Assembly (NCBI RefSeq): GCF_011753055.1
Contig: NZ_VWWJ01000036.1
Span: forward strand, 1 to 58,563
Length of the DNA stretch: 58,563 nucleotides
From: Burkholderia sp. Ax-1719
GTDB lineage: Bacteria > Pseudomonadota > Gammaproteobacteria > Burkholderiales > Burkholderiaceae
Direction of reading: 5' to 3'
Shown here in pieces: positions 8,964 to 17,252 of the stretch (positions are counted from its first letter, which is position 1; each line of letters begins with the position of its first letter). Position numbers and translations under genes: made by a program. The notes beneath the pieces were generated by a model. It did not search any database. It was not told where the DNA came from and worked only from the letters and a program-made list of their open reading frames with translations.

Positions 8964-8985
8964 ATTAATTAACTCGACGATTAAT
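8964..8985. promoter_or_regulatory. Candidate TetR operator
   Basis: ATTAAT at 8964-8969 is repeated at 8980-8985. The hexamer is self-complementary, so the two copies form a dyad with a 10-base spacer. It is the only AT-rich block between the divergent MFS exporter and TetR genes and is where overlapping promoters would lie. Size and location fit a TetR dimer site; binding is inferred. Confidence 0.5.
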
Positions 8986-9031
8986 ATTAGGATAATTCCT
9001 GTTGCCGGTCAAAGCCAGAAAAAGTAACGAG

Positions 9032-9724
9032 ATGAAAGAGTCGAACGAATCGAAGGAAACGCAGGGGCGCGCGACGTCGGACAAGCCCGTCGCACGCCGT
9101 CCGGGACGCCCGAGCGGCGCTGCGCGCGGGGTCGAGCAGCGCGAGCGCCTGATTGCCGCAGCGCTGACGCTGTTCGCGCGTCAGGGCATCCTGGACACCA
9201 CGCTCGGCGCGATTGCGCGCGAGGCGGGCGTCACGTCCGCGATGGTCCACTATTATTTCAAGACACGTGACCAGTTGATCGATGTCCTGATCGACGAGCG
9301 TTTCCTGCCGCAGCGCGCCGCGTTTGGCGGCTGCTTCGAGGCGCATCCCGACGATCCTGTCGCCGCGCTGACGGCGCTCACGCGGCGTTTTGTTGAAGTC
9401 GGCGAGGCCAATCCGTGGTTTGCGCCGTTGTGGGTGCGCGAGGTCATCAGCGAAGGCGGGCTGCTGCGTCAGCGTATGCACGAGCGCTTCGGGCAGGCGC
9501 AGCAGCACCGTGTCCACGAGGCCATCGTGCGCTGGCAGCGCGAAGGCAAGCTCAACCCGGCGCTGGAGCCGTCGCTGCTGTTCCAGTCGCTGCTCGGGCT
9601 GACGCTGCTGCCGCTTGCCACCGCGCCGGTCTGGCGCAAGGATGTGGTGCCGCGCAACGTCGGTGCGGAGGAAATTGCCCGCCACGCCGTCGCGCTCATC
9701 ACGCAAGGCATACGGCCTGCTTAA
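9032..9724 (+). CDS. TetR-family transcriptional regulator
   Basis: A 230-residue regulator from the ATG at 9032. A basic N-terminal tail (A-R-R-P-G-R-P-S-G) precedes the HTH at about residues 37-83, with T-L-G-A-I-A-R-E-A-G-V-T-S-A-M-V-H-Y-Y-F as the DNA-binding motif. The C-terminal part is the usual helical ligand-binding and dimer domain. An alternative TTG start at 9002, preceded by AGGA at 9 bases, would add ten residues, and the choice is open. It is divergent from the DHA2 exporter, which it most likely represses until a drug-like ligand binds. Confidence 0.9.
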   Translation: MKESNESKETQGRATSDKPVARRPGRPSGAARGVEQRERLIAAALTLFARQGILDTTLGAIAREAGVTSAMVHYYFKTRDQLIDVLIDERFLPQRAAFGGCFEAHPDDPVAALTALTRRFVEVGEANPWFAPLWVREVISEGGLLRQRMHERFGQAQQHRVHEAIVRWQREGKLNPALEPSLLFQSLLGLTLLPLATAPVWRKDVVPRNVGAEEIARHAVALITQGIRPA

Positions 9725-9739
9725 GCCTCGTCGTATCGC

Positions 9740-11338
9740 GTGGTACGCTGCGCCTCGCAATTAGAGACCGCCGCGAGGCCGCCGCGCGGCATCACCATCG
9801 TCGAGGTCCGTCTGTCTCCGAAAAAATCCGCTTCCGCTCCCGTGATCGTCTGGTTTCGCGACGATCTGCGTCTTGCCGACCAGCCCGCGCTCGCGCACGC
9901 GGCCGCCACGGGCCAGCCCCTGATCTGCCTGTATATCCACGATGAACAGGCGGCGGGTGAACGACCGCCCGGCGCGGCGATGCGCTGGTGGCTGCACGGC
10001 TCGCTCAAGGCGCTCGACGCGTCGCTGCACGAGCACGGCGGCCGGCTGCTGATCGTGGCCGGCGCGCAGGACGAAGTGCTCGATGCGGTCATCGCTGCGA
10101 GCGGCGCAACCGGCGTGTTCTGGAACCGACGCTATGGCGGAAAGGCGCGTGAGGCCGATGCGGCGCTCAAGGCGCGTCTGCGCGACGACGGCCTGACGGT
10201 CGAAAGCTTTAACGGCACGCTGCTGCATGAGCCGTGGACGGTGCTCAACCAGTCGGGCGAGCCCTTCCAGGTTTATACGGCGTTCTGGCGCGCTTGCCGC
10301 CGCGCGGGCGATCCGCCGCCGCCCGAACCCGCGCCGGAACGGATGATTTTTCAACGTCTACCGGCAGGACTTACCCAAATGGCATCGAAACTCGACGATC
10401 TGGGTTTCGAGCCGAAGAAGCCCGACTGGGCGGGCGGCATGCGCGACGCGTGGGCGGCGGGCGAAGAGGCCGCGCTGGAACGCCTGCGCGCATTCCTGCA
10501 CGGCGACCTCGAAGCCTATGCCGAAGAACGCGACGACCCGAGCGTCGCCGCCACCAGCCGTCTTTCGCCTTATCTGGCGGTGGGGGCGCTGTCGCCGCGC
10601 CAGGCATTTGCGGCCCTGAAGGCGGCGCAGCACGGCAAGCACGGCGGTTCGCCCACGCGCCGCGAGACCAGCGCCGAAAAATTCCTCAGCGAACTGGGCT
10701 GGCGGGAGTTCTGTTACTACCAGCGTTTTCACTGGCCCGATCTCGCCGAACGCAATCTGCGCGCGGCTTTCGACGCGATGCCTTGGCGCCGCGACGCCAA
10801 AGGGCTGCGCGCATGGCAGCGCGGTCTGACGGGGTATCCGCTCGTCGATGCCGGGATGCGCGAGCTTTGGCACACGGGCTGGATGCATAATCGCGTGCGC
10901 ATGGTGGTGGCGTCCTTTGTCGCCAAGCATCTGCTGGTGGACTGGCGCGAGGGCGAGGCGTGGTTCTGGGACACCCTGGTGGACGCCGATGGCGCGAGCA
11001 ATCCGGCCAACTGGCAGTGGGTGGCGGGCTCGGGCATGGATGCGGCGCCGTATTTCCGCATTTTCAATCCCGTGTTGCAGGGCCAGAAGTTCGACCCGCG
11101 CGGCATCTACGTGCGGCAATGGGTGCCGGAACTCGCGGGCCTGCCCGACAAGTTCATCCATCAGCCGTGGAAGGCCAGCGAGGCGCAACTGGAAGAAGCC
11201 GGTGTGCGCCTGGGCACCGACTATCCGCTGCCGGTGGTCGAGCATGATATGGCGCGCCAGCGGGCGCTTGAAGCGTTCGCCAAGACCGGCAAGGGCAAGA
11301 ATCCGCCCGCTGCGGCCGAGCGCAAGACGAAGCAATAA
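9740..11338 (+). CDS. phrB: Deoxyribodipyrimidine photolyase
   Basis: Light-dependent repair enzyme of the cryptochrome/photolyase family. The N-terminal antenna domain begins at V-I-V-W-F-R-D-D-L-R-L. The FAD domain holds E-K-F-L-S-E-L-G-W-R-E-F, L-V-D-A-G-M-R-E-L-W-H-T-G-W-M-H-N-R-V-R-M, and D-A-D-G-A-S-N-P-A-N-W-Q-W-V-A-G-S-G-M-D-A, all diagnostic of CPD class I photolyases. The start is unresolved: no ATG precedes the conserved domain. GTG 9740 gives 532 residues but has no Shine-Dalgarno; CTG 9812, five bases after GAGG, gives 508; GTG 9842 leaves only M-I-V-W-F. It begins 15 bases after the TetR gene and could be cotranscribed. Confidence 0.93.
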   Translation: MVRCASQLETAARPPRGITIVEVRLSPKKSASAPVIVWFRDDLRLADQPALAHAAATGQPLICLYIHDEQAAGERPPGAAMRWWLHGSLKALDASLHEHGGRLLIVAGAQDEVLDAVIAASGATGVFWNRRYGGKAREADAALKARLRDDGLTVESFNGTLLHEPWTVLNQSGEPFQVYTAFWRACRRAGDPPPPEPAPERMIFQRLPAGLTQMASKLDDLGFEPKKPDWAGGMRDAWAAGEEAALERLRAFLHGDLEAYAEERDDPSVAATSRLSPYLAVGALSPRQAFAALKAAQHGKHGGSPTRRETSAEKFLSELGWREFCYYQRFHWPDLAERNLRAAFDAMPWRRDAKGLRAWQRGLTGYPLVDAGMRELWHTGWMHNRVRMVVASFVAKHLLVDWREGEAWFWDTLVDADGASNPANWQWVAGSGMDAAPYFRIFNPVLQGQKFDPRGIYVRQWVPELAGLPDKFIHQPWKASEAQLEEAGVRLGTDYPLPVVEHDMARQRALEAFAKTGKGKNPPAAAERKTKQ

Positions 11339-11570
11339 ATCGACAAAAAAGGGCCGCGTGGCTGTCATCGGCGTGACGTCGGCGGCGGTTATCGTGCGCG
11401 CGGCTGAACGCACGGCATCAATATTGCTCTAATGGAGCGCCCGGGCATGAATGGGCGCATTCGCAGCGTCGAATTCGCGCCTTGCCCGGTCGGGTTGCCA
11501 GATGCGAACCGCGCCGCCTGCCAGGCCGCGCGGCAAGCCAAACAGACAGAACGGCATTCAAGCAAACACA

Positions 11571-11981
11571 ATGAACGCAGTACACAAGCTCGACCAGACG
11601 ACCATCGTGCTGGTCGAAGACGACCCGCAAAGCCGGGATTCCCTCACCTCGCTGCTGGAGGCGGAAGGAGCCCGGGTCGTTGCGGTGGAGGACGCCGAAA
11701 CCGGCGTCGAAGCAGCCCTCAGCCTGCTCCCCGATGCAGTGGTCTGCGATCTCGATCTGCCCGCGATGGACGGTTTTTACCTCATCCAGCGCCTGCGCGA
11801 TCACGAGATTCGCGGCGATCACGCACCGGCGGTTGCGGTAGCGCTCACCGGCCATACCGACGAAAGCTGGCGCTTGCGCAGCATCGGCGAGGGCTTCCAG
11901 CACTTCATGACCAAGCCGGCCAAGCCGGAGGCGCTGGTCGCGTTGCTCAGCGACGCGATCGACGCTCGCCAGTCGTCCTGA
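11571..11981 (+). CDS. Stand-alone response regulator receiver protein
   Basis: A 136-residue single-domain receiver. T-I-V-L-V-E-D-D-P-Q-S-R-D places the acidic pocket at E16-D18, the phospho-acceptor is D60 in V-V-C-D-L-D-L-P, the conserved Thr lies in A-L-T-G-H-T and the Lys is K115 in M-T-K-P-A-K. There is no output domain, so it probably acts as a phosphate relay or protein-interaction module (CheY-like). No kinase is adjacent; the nearest is the hybrid kinase at 15.4 kb. The ATG at 11571 begins the conserved domain; upstream in-frame codons read as low-complexity leader. Confidence 0.88.
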   Translation: MNAVHKLDQTTIVLVEDDPQSRDSLTSLLEAEGARVVAVEDAETGVEAALSLLPDAVVCDLDLPAMDGFYLIQRLRDHEIRGDHAPAVAVALTGHTDESWRLRSIGEGFQHFMTKPAKPEALVALLSDAIDARQSS

Positions 11982-12129
11982 GGTTTTGACGGAGCGCGGC
12001 GGCGCTCGGGTTTCAAGCGTCGTCGCATTTGCGCCATTCGCGCGCGGCCCGTGAGCCGCGCGGGGAATTCGCAACCGTCTCGGGCCGATTCAGCCCTCAA
12101 ATCGCGGTGGTTTTCAGGCGTGCAAGGAT

Positions 12130-12768
12130 TTACGAATGCGCGGCGGCTTTCGCGCCTTCGGCGCTGGCCTGCTCGTTCGCCTGGCATTGCGCGCAGACGC
12201 CCTTGAGTTCGATGCCATCGCCCGAAAGACGATAGCCCGCGGCTTCGATCTGCGAGACCAGCGCCTGGCGCAGCTTCGGCTCGTGCAGTTCTGTGACGTT
12301 GCCGCACTGCTGGCAGACCACCAGAATGCCGTGCTGGCATTGCGTGAGATCGTGGCAGACCGCGAATGCGTTGATCGATTCGATGCGGTGAATCAGCCCC
12401 GCCGACAGCAAAAAGTCCAGCGCGCGATACACCGTGGGCGGCGCCGATCCCGGGTGGATCTGGCGCATTTCGTCGAGCAGGGAATACGCCTTGGTCGCGC
12501 GGCCTGAAGCAAGCAGCAGCTCGAGCACCTTGCGGCGGATCGGCGTGAGCTTTTCGCCGCGCTCGCGGCAGTAGGCTTCGGCCATCTCAAGTGCGCTTTC
12601 GAGCGATGCGCCGCCCGCTGCGAAATGGCCGTGCGCGTGATCGTGACCGTGAGCGTGTCCATGATCGTGCGCTTCGTGGGCGTGATCATGAGCGTGTGCA
12701 GGGTCGTGCGGCGCTGCATGGTCCGCATGCAGTGCCGCAGTGTCCGGGGACGGTTTTGCTGTCTTCAT
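12130..12768 (-). CDS. zur: Fur-family regulator, Zur type, with His-rich N-terminus
   Basis: A 212-residue Fur-superfamily repressor. The winged-helix part covers about residues 55-135 (L-T-P-I-R-R-K-V-L-E-L-L-L and P-P-T-V-Y-R-A-L-D-F-L). The C-terminal dimer domain has two structural zinc pairs, C-Q-Q-C at 152-155 and C-A-Q-C at 192-195. These, with H-D-L-T-Q-C-Q-H-G, fit the zinc regulator Zur better than Fur. Residues 14-48 contain 15 histidines spaced mostly as H-x-H, a metal-binding tail not found in standard Zur. The ATG at 12768 is preferred over an in-frame start at 12825 because the upstream residues are unlike any Zur. No zinc transporter gene is adjacent. Confidence 0.85.
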   Translation of the reverse strand: MKTAKPSPDTAALHADHAAPHDPAHAHDHAHEAHDHGHAHGHDHAHGHFAAGGASLESALEMAEAYCRERGEKLTPIRRKVLELLLASGRATKAYSLLDEMRQIHPGSAPPTVYRALDFLLSAGLIHRIESINAFAVCHDLTQCQHGILVVCQQCGNVTELHEPKLRQALVSQIEAAGYRLSGDGIELKGVCAQCQANEQASAEGAKAAAHS

Positions 12769-12843
12769 CCTGCGATTATACGGGGCGTGCCGCACGCGCG
12801 CCTGGCGTCGACGGCGCGCCCGCATGGGCGCCCGGCGCGTGCT

Positions 12844-13470
12844 TCAGGTGAGCGGCAGGTCGATGTACTTGCGAAAGCCCTGGCGCTGCGCCAGCCGCTG
12901 ATACCAGCGATCGAGATTGGGCAGCGTGGGGCGCTCGACGCCTTCGAGACCGTACCAGCGCCGCGCAAACGAGCCCAGCACGATATCGGCGAGCGAAAAG
13001 CGCTCGTTCTCCAGGAAGAAGCGGCCTTGCAGATGCTGGTCGAGCAGCGTCCACAGCGTGGCCGTATTGGCCAGATCGGCTTCGATCTTCGCGGCGTCGC
13101 GCTGATCGGCGGGCGTGCGCACGAGCGCGAGAAAGAGCGGACGCTCGGCGGGCGCGAGCGTGCCGATCGACCAGTCGAGCCAGCGGTCGATGCCGGCGCG
13201 CACCTTCGGCTCGTTCGGATACAGCAGGCTCGACGGGCCGTATTGCATCGCCAGATAACGCAGGATCGAATTCGATTCCCACAGCACGAAGTTGCCGTCC
13301 TGGAGGGTCGGCACCTTGCCGTTCGGGTTCATGGCCAGAAAGGCCGGCTCTTCGAGTTGGCCAAACTTGCCGCCCGCGTCGATGCGCTCGAACGGCAGGC
13401 CGAGTTCGTCGCAACACCACAGCACTTTCTGGACGTTGACCGAGTTGGCGCGTCCCCAGATCTTGATCAT
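12844..13470 (-). CDS. Glutathione S-transferase family protein
   Basis: A 208-residue GST. The N-terminal thioredoxin-like domain starts M-I-K-I-W-G-R-A-N-S-V-N-V-Q-K and contains the glutathione-binding N-P-N-G-K-V-P-T-L and W-E-S-N-S-I-L-R-Y-L (the E-S pair contacts the gamma-glutamyl part). The helical C-terminal domain holds F-S-L-A-D-I-V-L-G with the N-capping box Asp. I start at ATG 13470, nine bases after AGGAGA; an in-frame GTG at 13479 overlaps that site. It probably conjugates glutathione to electrophiles in the cytoplasm; the substrate is unknown. Confidence 0.9.
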   Translation of the reverse strand: MIKIWGRANSVNVQKVLWCCDELGLPFERIDAGGKFGQLEEPAFLAMNPNGKVPTLQDGNFVLWESNSILRYLAMQYGPSSLLYPNEPKVRAGIDRWLDWSIGTLAPAERPLFLALVRTPADQRDAAKIEADLANTATLWTLLDQHLQGRFFLENERFSLADIVLGSFARRWYGLEGVERPTLPNLDRWYQRLAQRQGFRKYIDLPLT

Positions 13471-13622
13471 CCGGTGCACTCTCCTTTGCAGCTAAAAGGG
13501 CAGGTAGGGACCGCAACGATACACGCAACGGTCCCTGATTTGGCGCGCGTTGTTGATCGCGGTGATTGCGTTGATCGCGAGGCCGGGCAAGCGATCTTCA
13601 CAGAATAGACGCTACAGCGCCC

Positions 13623-14570
13623 TCAACCCCAGGCCGAAGCGCCGATCATCGTGCCCGCACGCGCCTGCGCGTTCCACCAGATCACGCGCAGCAGCGGTGC
13701 TTGCTGGGCGATATAGATGGCCTGCACCGGATCGCTTTCGATGAAATGCGTCACGCCGCAGCGCACGGCGGCGGCGGCCTTGTGGGCGGCGGCGCCCGAG
13801 GGCGTGTCGTCGTGCTCGCCCGGTGCGCGCATGATCAGTTCCAGATGGCCGAAACCGTGGCGGTCGAGCCACGCCTGGGTGCGCTCGCGATCGACTTCGG
13901 GGCGGCCCGTGATGATCGCGCGGGCGCGCTTGATGTCGATATCGGGAATGCGGTCGAGCGGCAGCAGCGCGTCGCGTTCGGCGAGCGCGGCTTCGAGATC
14001 CTCGTCGTAGCGCGCGAGCGCGATGTCGGGCAGCAGAATGCCGTCCAGGTCGATCGCGTAGACCGTGTATTCGTGGTCGTCGGCCATGCGGGTGCCTTCG
14101 CGCGTGCCTTCCTTGACCCAGTCGGCGCGATAACGGTCGGTGTAAGCCTGGCGCTCCCACGGGAACAGCGCGAAGTAGCCGCTGGCGTCGATCGAGTAGT
14201 CGGGACGCAGGCGGCTCAGGTCGTCGTAAGCGCCCGTGAGCGTGCGCACCACCAGACCGTGTTCGCGCAGGAAGGCGATGCAGTCGACCAGCGTATGGCC
14301 GCGGCCCGCGATGTCCTCGCACAGCAGCACCTTCGCGCCCGGTTCCGGCATCGGCAGCGTGGAGTCCCAGCGCACTTCGCGGGTCTCGCGCGTGTAGCGC
14401 AGGAAGGCGACGCTCGCGCCGGTCGCATGCGAGACCATCAGCGCGAGCGGCGCACCGCCGCGCAGGATGCCGACGACGACGTCGAATTCCTCTTCGACCA
14501 GCAACGGCTGCAGCGATTCGACCCAATGGTCGAGCTGTTCATAAGTGAGCGGGACGACGGGTTTGTTCAT
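13623..14570 (-). CDS. Phosphoribosyltransferase fused to an HAD-like C-terminal part
   Basis: A 315-residue two-part protein. Residues 1-130 look like a type I phosphoribosyltransferase: V-V-V-G-I-L-R-G-G-A-P-L near 31-42 and the PRPP loop V-L-L-C-E-D-I-A-G-R-G-H-T at 81-93. From about 165 a second unit begins with Y-A-I-D-L-D-G-I-L-L, where D174-x-D176-G resembles the nucleophile motif of HAD phosphatases, followed by A-I-I-T-G-R-P-E-V-D-R, like the second HAD motif. A salvage or nucleotide-handling role is plausible, but the base and phosphate substrates are unknown. It is divergent from the molybdopterin-domain/kinase operon. Confidence 0.75.
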   Translation of the reverse strand: MNKPVVPLTYEQLDHWVESLQPLLVEEEFDVVVGILRGGAPLALMVSHATGASVAFLRYTRETREVRWDSTLPMPEPGAKVLLCEDIAGRGHTLVDCIAFLREHGLVVRTLTGAYDDLSRLRPDYSIDASGYFALFPWERQAYTDRYRADWVKEGTREGTRMADDHEYTVYAIDLDGILLPDIALARYDEDLEAALAERDALLPLDRIPDIDIKRARAIITGRPEVDRERTQAWLDRHGFGHLELIMRAPGEHDDTPSGAAAHKAAAAVRCGVTHFIESDPVQAIYIAQQAPLLRVIWWNAQARAGTMIGASAWG

Positions 14571-14642
14571 TTGATGGCAAATGCAGCACGAAGACGGTCA
14601 GTTACGCGACGCTCACAGATGTGTCAGCGAAGAACACGTCTA

Positions 14643-14670
14643 TTGTCGGAGTAATGTTTGACGATATTAT
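14643..14670 (+). promoter_or_regulatory. Putative sigma-70 promoter for the molybdopterin-domain/kinase operon
   Basis: TTGTCG (14643-14648) and TATTAT (14665-14670) are separated by 16 bases, close to the sigma-70 consensus and lying in a locally AT-rich stretch. Transcription would begin about 140 bases before the ATG at 14816. The rest of the 14571-14815 interval shows no reading frame I trust. Confidence 0.4.
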
Positions 14671-14815
14671 GCCTATGCTTGCGGGCAGATGCAGACCGGC
14701 TGGCTTCGGACAGATCCAGTACAGCCGCGCCGGCTATGCCGCCGATGATGGGGCCCGATGAAAAGACCCGTCGCAACACCACACGACCAACACTTAGCGC
14801 CTTGGGGGCGAGCAG

Positions 14816-15412
14816 ATGCAGGATCGCATTGTCCTGGGGAATGAGCAGGAGACGAATCGTGACGAGAGCCGGCAGCAAGACCGGCCCGCAAGCGGCGAGC
14901 GACGGCGCTTTGCGCTTGCGCTCGCGGGACTGCTGGCGGCCGCCGCGCTGCCGTTGCCGCGCCGCGCGCTGGCCGGCGAGAGCGGCGGACTCTCGCTCGA
15001 CGTGAACGGCGAGGTCCACGTGACCAACAACGCCGCGCACACGGCTTATCACTTCAGCGAAGAGCAACTGCTCAAACTGCCCCAGCATTCGATCGAGACC
15101 GCCACCACCTGGACGCCGCGCTCGACCTTCACCGGCCCGCGTCTGGCCGACGTGCTCGCGATCGTGGGCGCATACGGCAGCCAGATCGAGATCCACACCA
15201 TCGACGACTACACCTGCGTCGTGCCGGTTTCCGACGCCGATCGCTACGGCGCGGTGCTGGCCTACGCGATGAACGGCCGGCGTCTGAAGGTCAGCGACTT
15301 CGGCCCGCTGTTCCTGATCTATCCGCGCGACCAGTTCCCGCTCGAACTCGATGGCGCGGCGGGCGATTCGAAATTCGCCTGGCAGATCGTTTCCATGACC
15401 ATCAAGCCTTGA
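14816..15412 (+). CDS. Periplasmic molybdopterin-fold (SUOX-like) protein lacking the ligand Cys
   Basis: A 198-residue exported protein. The signal region E-R-R-R-F-A-L-A-L-A-G-L-L-A-A (about residues 28-42) has twin arginines like a Tat signal and ends near A-L-A-G. The mature part follows the sulfite-oxidase/YedY molybdopterin fold: F-T-G-P-R-L-A-D-V-L-A near 103-113, I-D-D-Y-T-C-V-V-P, G-P-L-F-L-I-Y-P-R-D. The Mo-ligating Cys expected before the F-T-G motif is absent; the only Cys is in D-Y-T-C-V. It is therefore probably not an active oxidoreductase but a binding or sensing protein. The hybrid kinase starts 10 bases downstream, which suggests it feeds that kinase. Confidence 0.72.
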   Translation: MQDRIVLGNEQETNRDESRQQDRPASGERRRFALALAGLLAAAALPLPRRALAGESGGLSLDVNGEVHVTNNAAHTAYHFSEEQLLKLPQHSIETATTWTPRSTFTGPRLADVLAIVGAYGSQIEIHTIDDYTCVVPVSDADRYGAVLAYAMNGRRLKVSDFGPLFLIYPRDQFPLELDGAAGDSKFAWQIVSMTIKP

Positions 15413-15422
15413 GTTTTACGTG

Positions 15423-17240
15423 ATGCATCGTCCGCTGCGACGCTTCCTGCATGTGCTGATCTGGATCGTCGCGCTGGCGCCGCCGGTGATGGCAGTCGGC
15501 TACCTGCTCTACGCAAACCTGCTCAATCCCAAGGTCGTGCAACGCCTCACCGGCAACTACGACGGCCTCTACTGGGACGCCGCGCAGATGCAGATCGCCT
15601 ACGCGCGCTTTGAAAGCCAGTTGCTCATCTACGCCGACGGCATCGACCGCGATCTCGACAAGGTGCGCCTGCGCTACGAAGTTCTGCAATCGAAGCTCAA
15701 CGTCATGAAGGGCTCGACGCGCACGCTCGCGGGCATGCCGAGCCTGATGAAGCTGCAGCAGCAGGATCTGGCCGTGATCGACGCCACCATCGCGCCGTTC
15801 GAAGCGCAGATCGCCACGCTCGCCGATAGTCCCGCGCGCGCCGTGCCCATGCTGACCGCGCTCGACACGCACTGGGCCGAAGTGACCGATCTCGCGCTCA
15901 ATCGCCGTTTCGCCGATGTGACCGAGCGCGAGGGCATACGTCGCGATTTCATCGCCAAGCGCCGCGAGCTGTTTGCGGCGGGACTCGTGCTGCTGATGCT
16001 GTCGGCGGCGGCGGCCGTGTTGCTGGTGATGAACGGCTACCGGCGCACGCGTCTGATCCGGCAGCAACACGCCGCACTGGAAGCCGAACACCAGGCCACG
16101 CGCGCCGCGCGCGAGGCGAGCAACGCCAAGGACGCCTTCCTCGGCATGATCAGCCACGAACTGCGCACGCCGCTGCACGCGATCGTTTCGTCGATCGAAT
16201 TACTGGGCTTCAATTCGCACTCGGAAAGCGACCGCAAGGTGATTTACCGGCTGGAAACGGCCGCGCGTCAGCTTGAGGCACAGATGAAGGATCTAACCGA
16301 TTACGCGCGTCTGGGCGCGGGCAAGCTGGAGTTGCGGCAGGAGGAGTTCTGTCCGCGCGAACTGCTGCAATCGATTGTCGACCAGAACGAACAGGCCGCG
16401 CGTGCGCGGGGACTTGAATTCGCGCACGCCTGGAGCGGGCCGCAGCGCAACGTCCTGGCCGACCCGCATCGCATTCGCCAGATTGCCAACAACCTTGTGA
16501 CCAACGCGATCCGCTATACCGAACGCGGTTCGGTGCGCATCGAATTTTCCGCGCGCGACGATGCAGCGAGCGGCGCGCAGACGCTTGCGATCATCGTGAG
16601 CGATACCGGGCCGGGCGTCGCGCCCGCGCAGATTCCGCTGATTTTCAAGGAGTTCACGCAGCTCGATACCTCGCGTTCGCGCCGTTACGAGGGCGCGGGG
16701 ATGGGGCTGGCGATCGTGCGCGGGCTGGTCGATCTGTTTGGCGGCACGATCGAAACCGATAGCCGCGTGGGCGAGGGCACGACCTTTACGGTGACGATTC
16801 CGGTCACGGCCGTCGCGCCGCCGGTGCCGGACACGCTCGTGCCGCCCGTGCGTGCGGAGGCGGCGCCCCCGCTAGTGCTGGTGGTCGACGATAACCCGCT
16901 CGTGCGCGAGTCGCTGTGCGAAATGGTGGCGCACATGGGTTACGCGGCGCTCGCCGCAAGCGACGCCGATGGCGCGCTGGCGAGCCTCGACGCCACGCCA
17001 TGCGACGTCGTGCTGCTCGATCTGCATATGCCAGGGCGTGACGGATATGCGTTTGTGGCGGGGCTGGAGGCGAAGGCGGGCTGGAAGCCGCGCGTGATAG
17101 CCGTGAGCGCCGATGTGGCTGCGCTCACGTCATCCGGGGAAGGGGAGAATCCGTTCTTCGACGCGTTGCCGAAGCCCGTGCACTATGAGGTGCTGCGGGC
17201 GGCGTTGCAGAGAGCGTTTGGTGGGGCGCGCGCGGCTTAG
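15423..17240 (+). CDS. Hybrid sensor histidine kinase
   Basis: A 605-residue inner-membrane kinase. Two membrane helices near residues 10-32 and 180-202 enclose a periplasmic region of about 145 residues with no recognisable fold. Then come HisKA with the phospho-accepting H245 in M-I-S-H-E-L-R-T-P, and the ATPase domain with N-N-L-V-T-N-A-I-R-Y-T, D-T-G-P-G-V and G-A-G-M-G-L-A-I-V. A C-terminal receiver has acidic V-V-D-D-N, phospho-acceptor D533 in L-L-D-L-H-M-P, and Lys in L-P-K-P. ATG 15423 is preferred; a GTG at 15420 adds one residue. It follows the molybdopterin-fold gene by 10 bases and converges on the BetR-receiver gene, so phosphotransfer to that regulator is a reasonable inference. 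Confidence 0.93.
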   Translation: MHRPLRRFLHVLIWIVALAPPVMAVGYLLYANLLNPKVVQRLTGNYDGLYWDAAQMQIAYARFESQLLIYADGIDRDLDKVRLRYEVLQSKLNVMKGSTRTLAGMPSLMKLQQQDLAVIDATIAPFEAQIATLADSPARAVPMLTALDTHWAEVTDLALNRRFADVTEREGIRRDFIAKRRELFAAGLVLLMLSAAAAVLLVMNGYRRTRLIRQQHAALEAEHQATRAAREASNAKDAFLGMISHELRTPLHAIVSSIELLGFNSHSESDRKVIYRLETAARQLEAQMKDLTDYARLGAGKLELRQEEFCPRELLQSIVDQNEQAARARGLEFAHAWSGPQRNVLADPHRIRQIANNLVTNAIRYTERGSVRIEFSARDDAASGAQTLAIIVSDTGPGVAPAQIPLIFKEFTQLDTSRSRRYEGAGMGLAIVRGLVDLFGGTIETDSRVGEGTTFTVTIPVTAVAPPVPDTLVPPVRAEAAPPLVLVVDDNPLVRESLCEMVAHMGYAALAASDADGALASLDATPCDVVLLDLHMPGRDGYAFVAGLEAKAGWKPRVIAVSADVAALTSSGEGENPFFDALPKPVHYEVLRAALQRAFGGARAA

Positions 17241-17252
17241 CCGTCTGACCGC

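Noticed and set aside
12610..12730. Histidine-coding repeat as a possible DNA-level tandem array
   Set aside because: The periodicity comes from H-x-H codons within the Zur frame; at DNA level there is no exact repeat unit.
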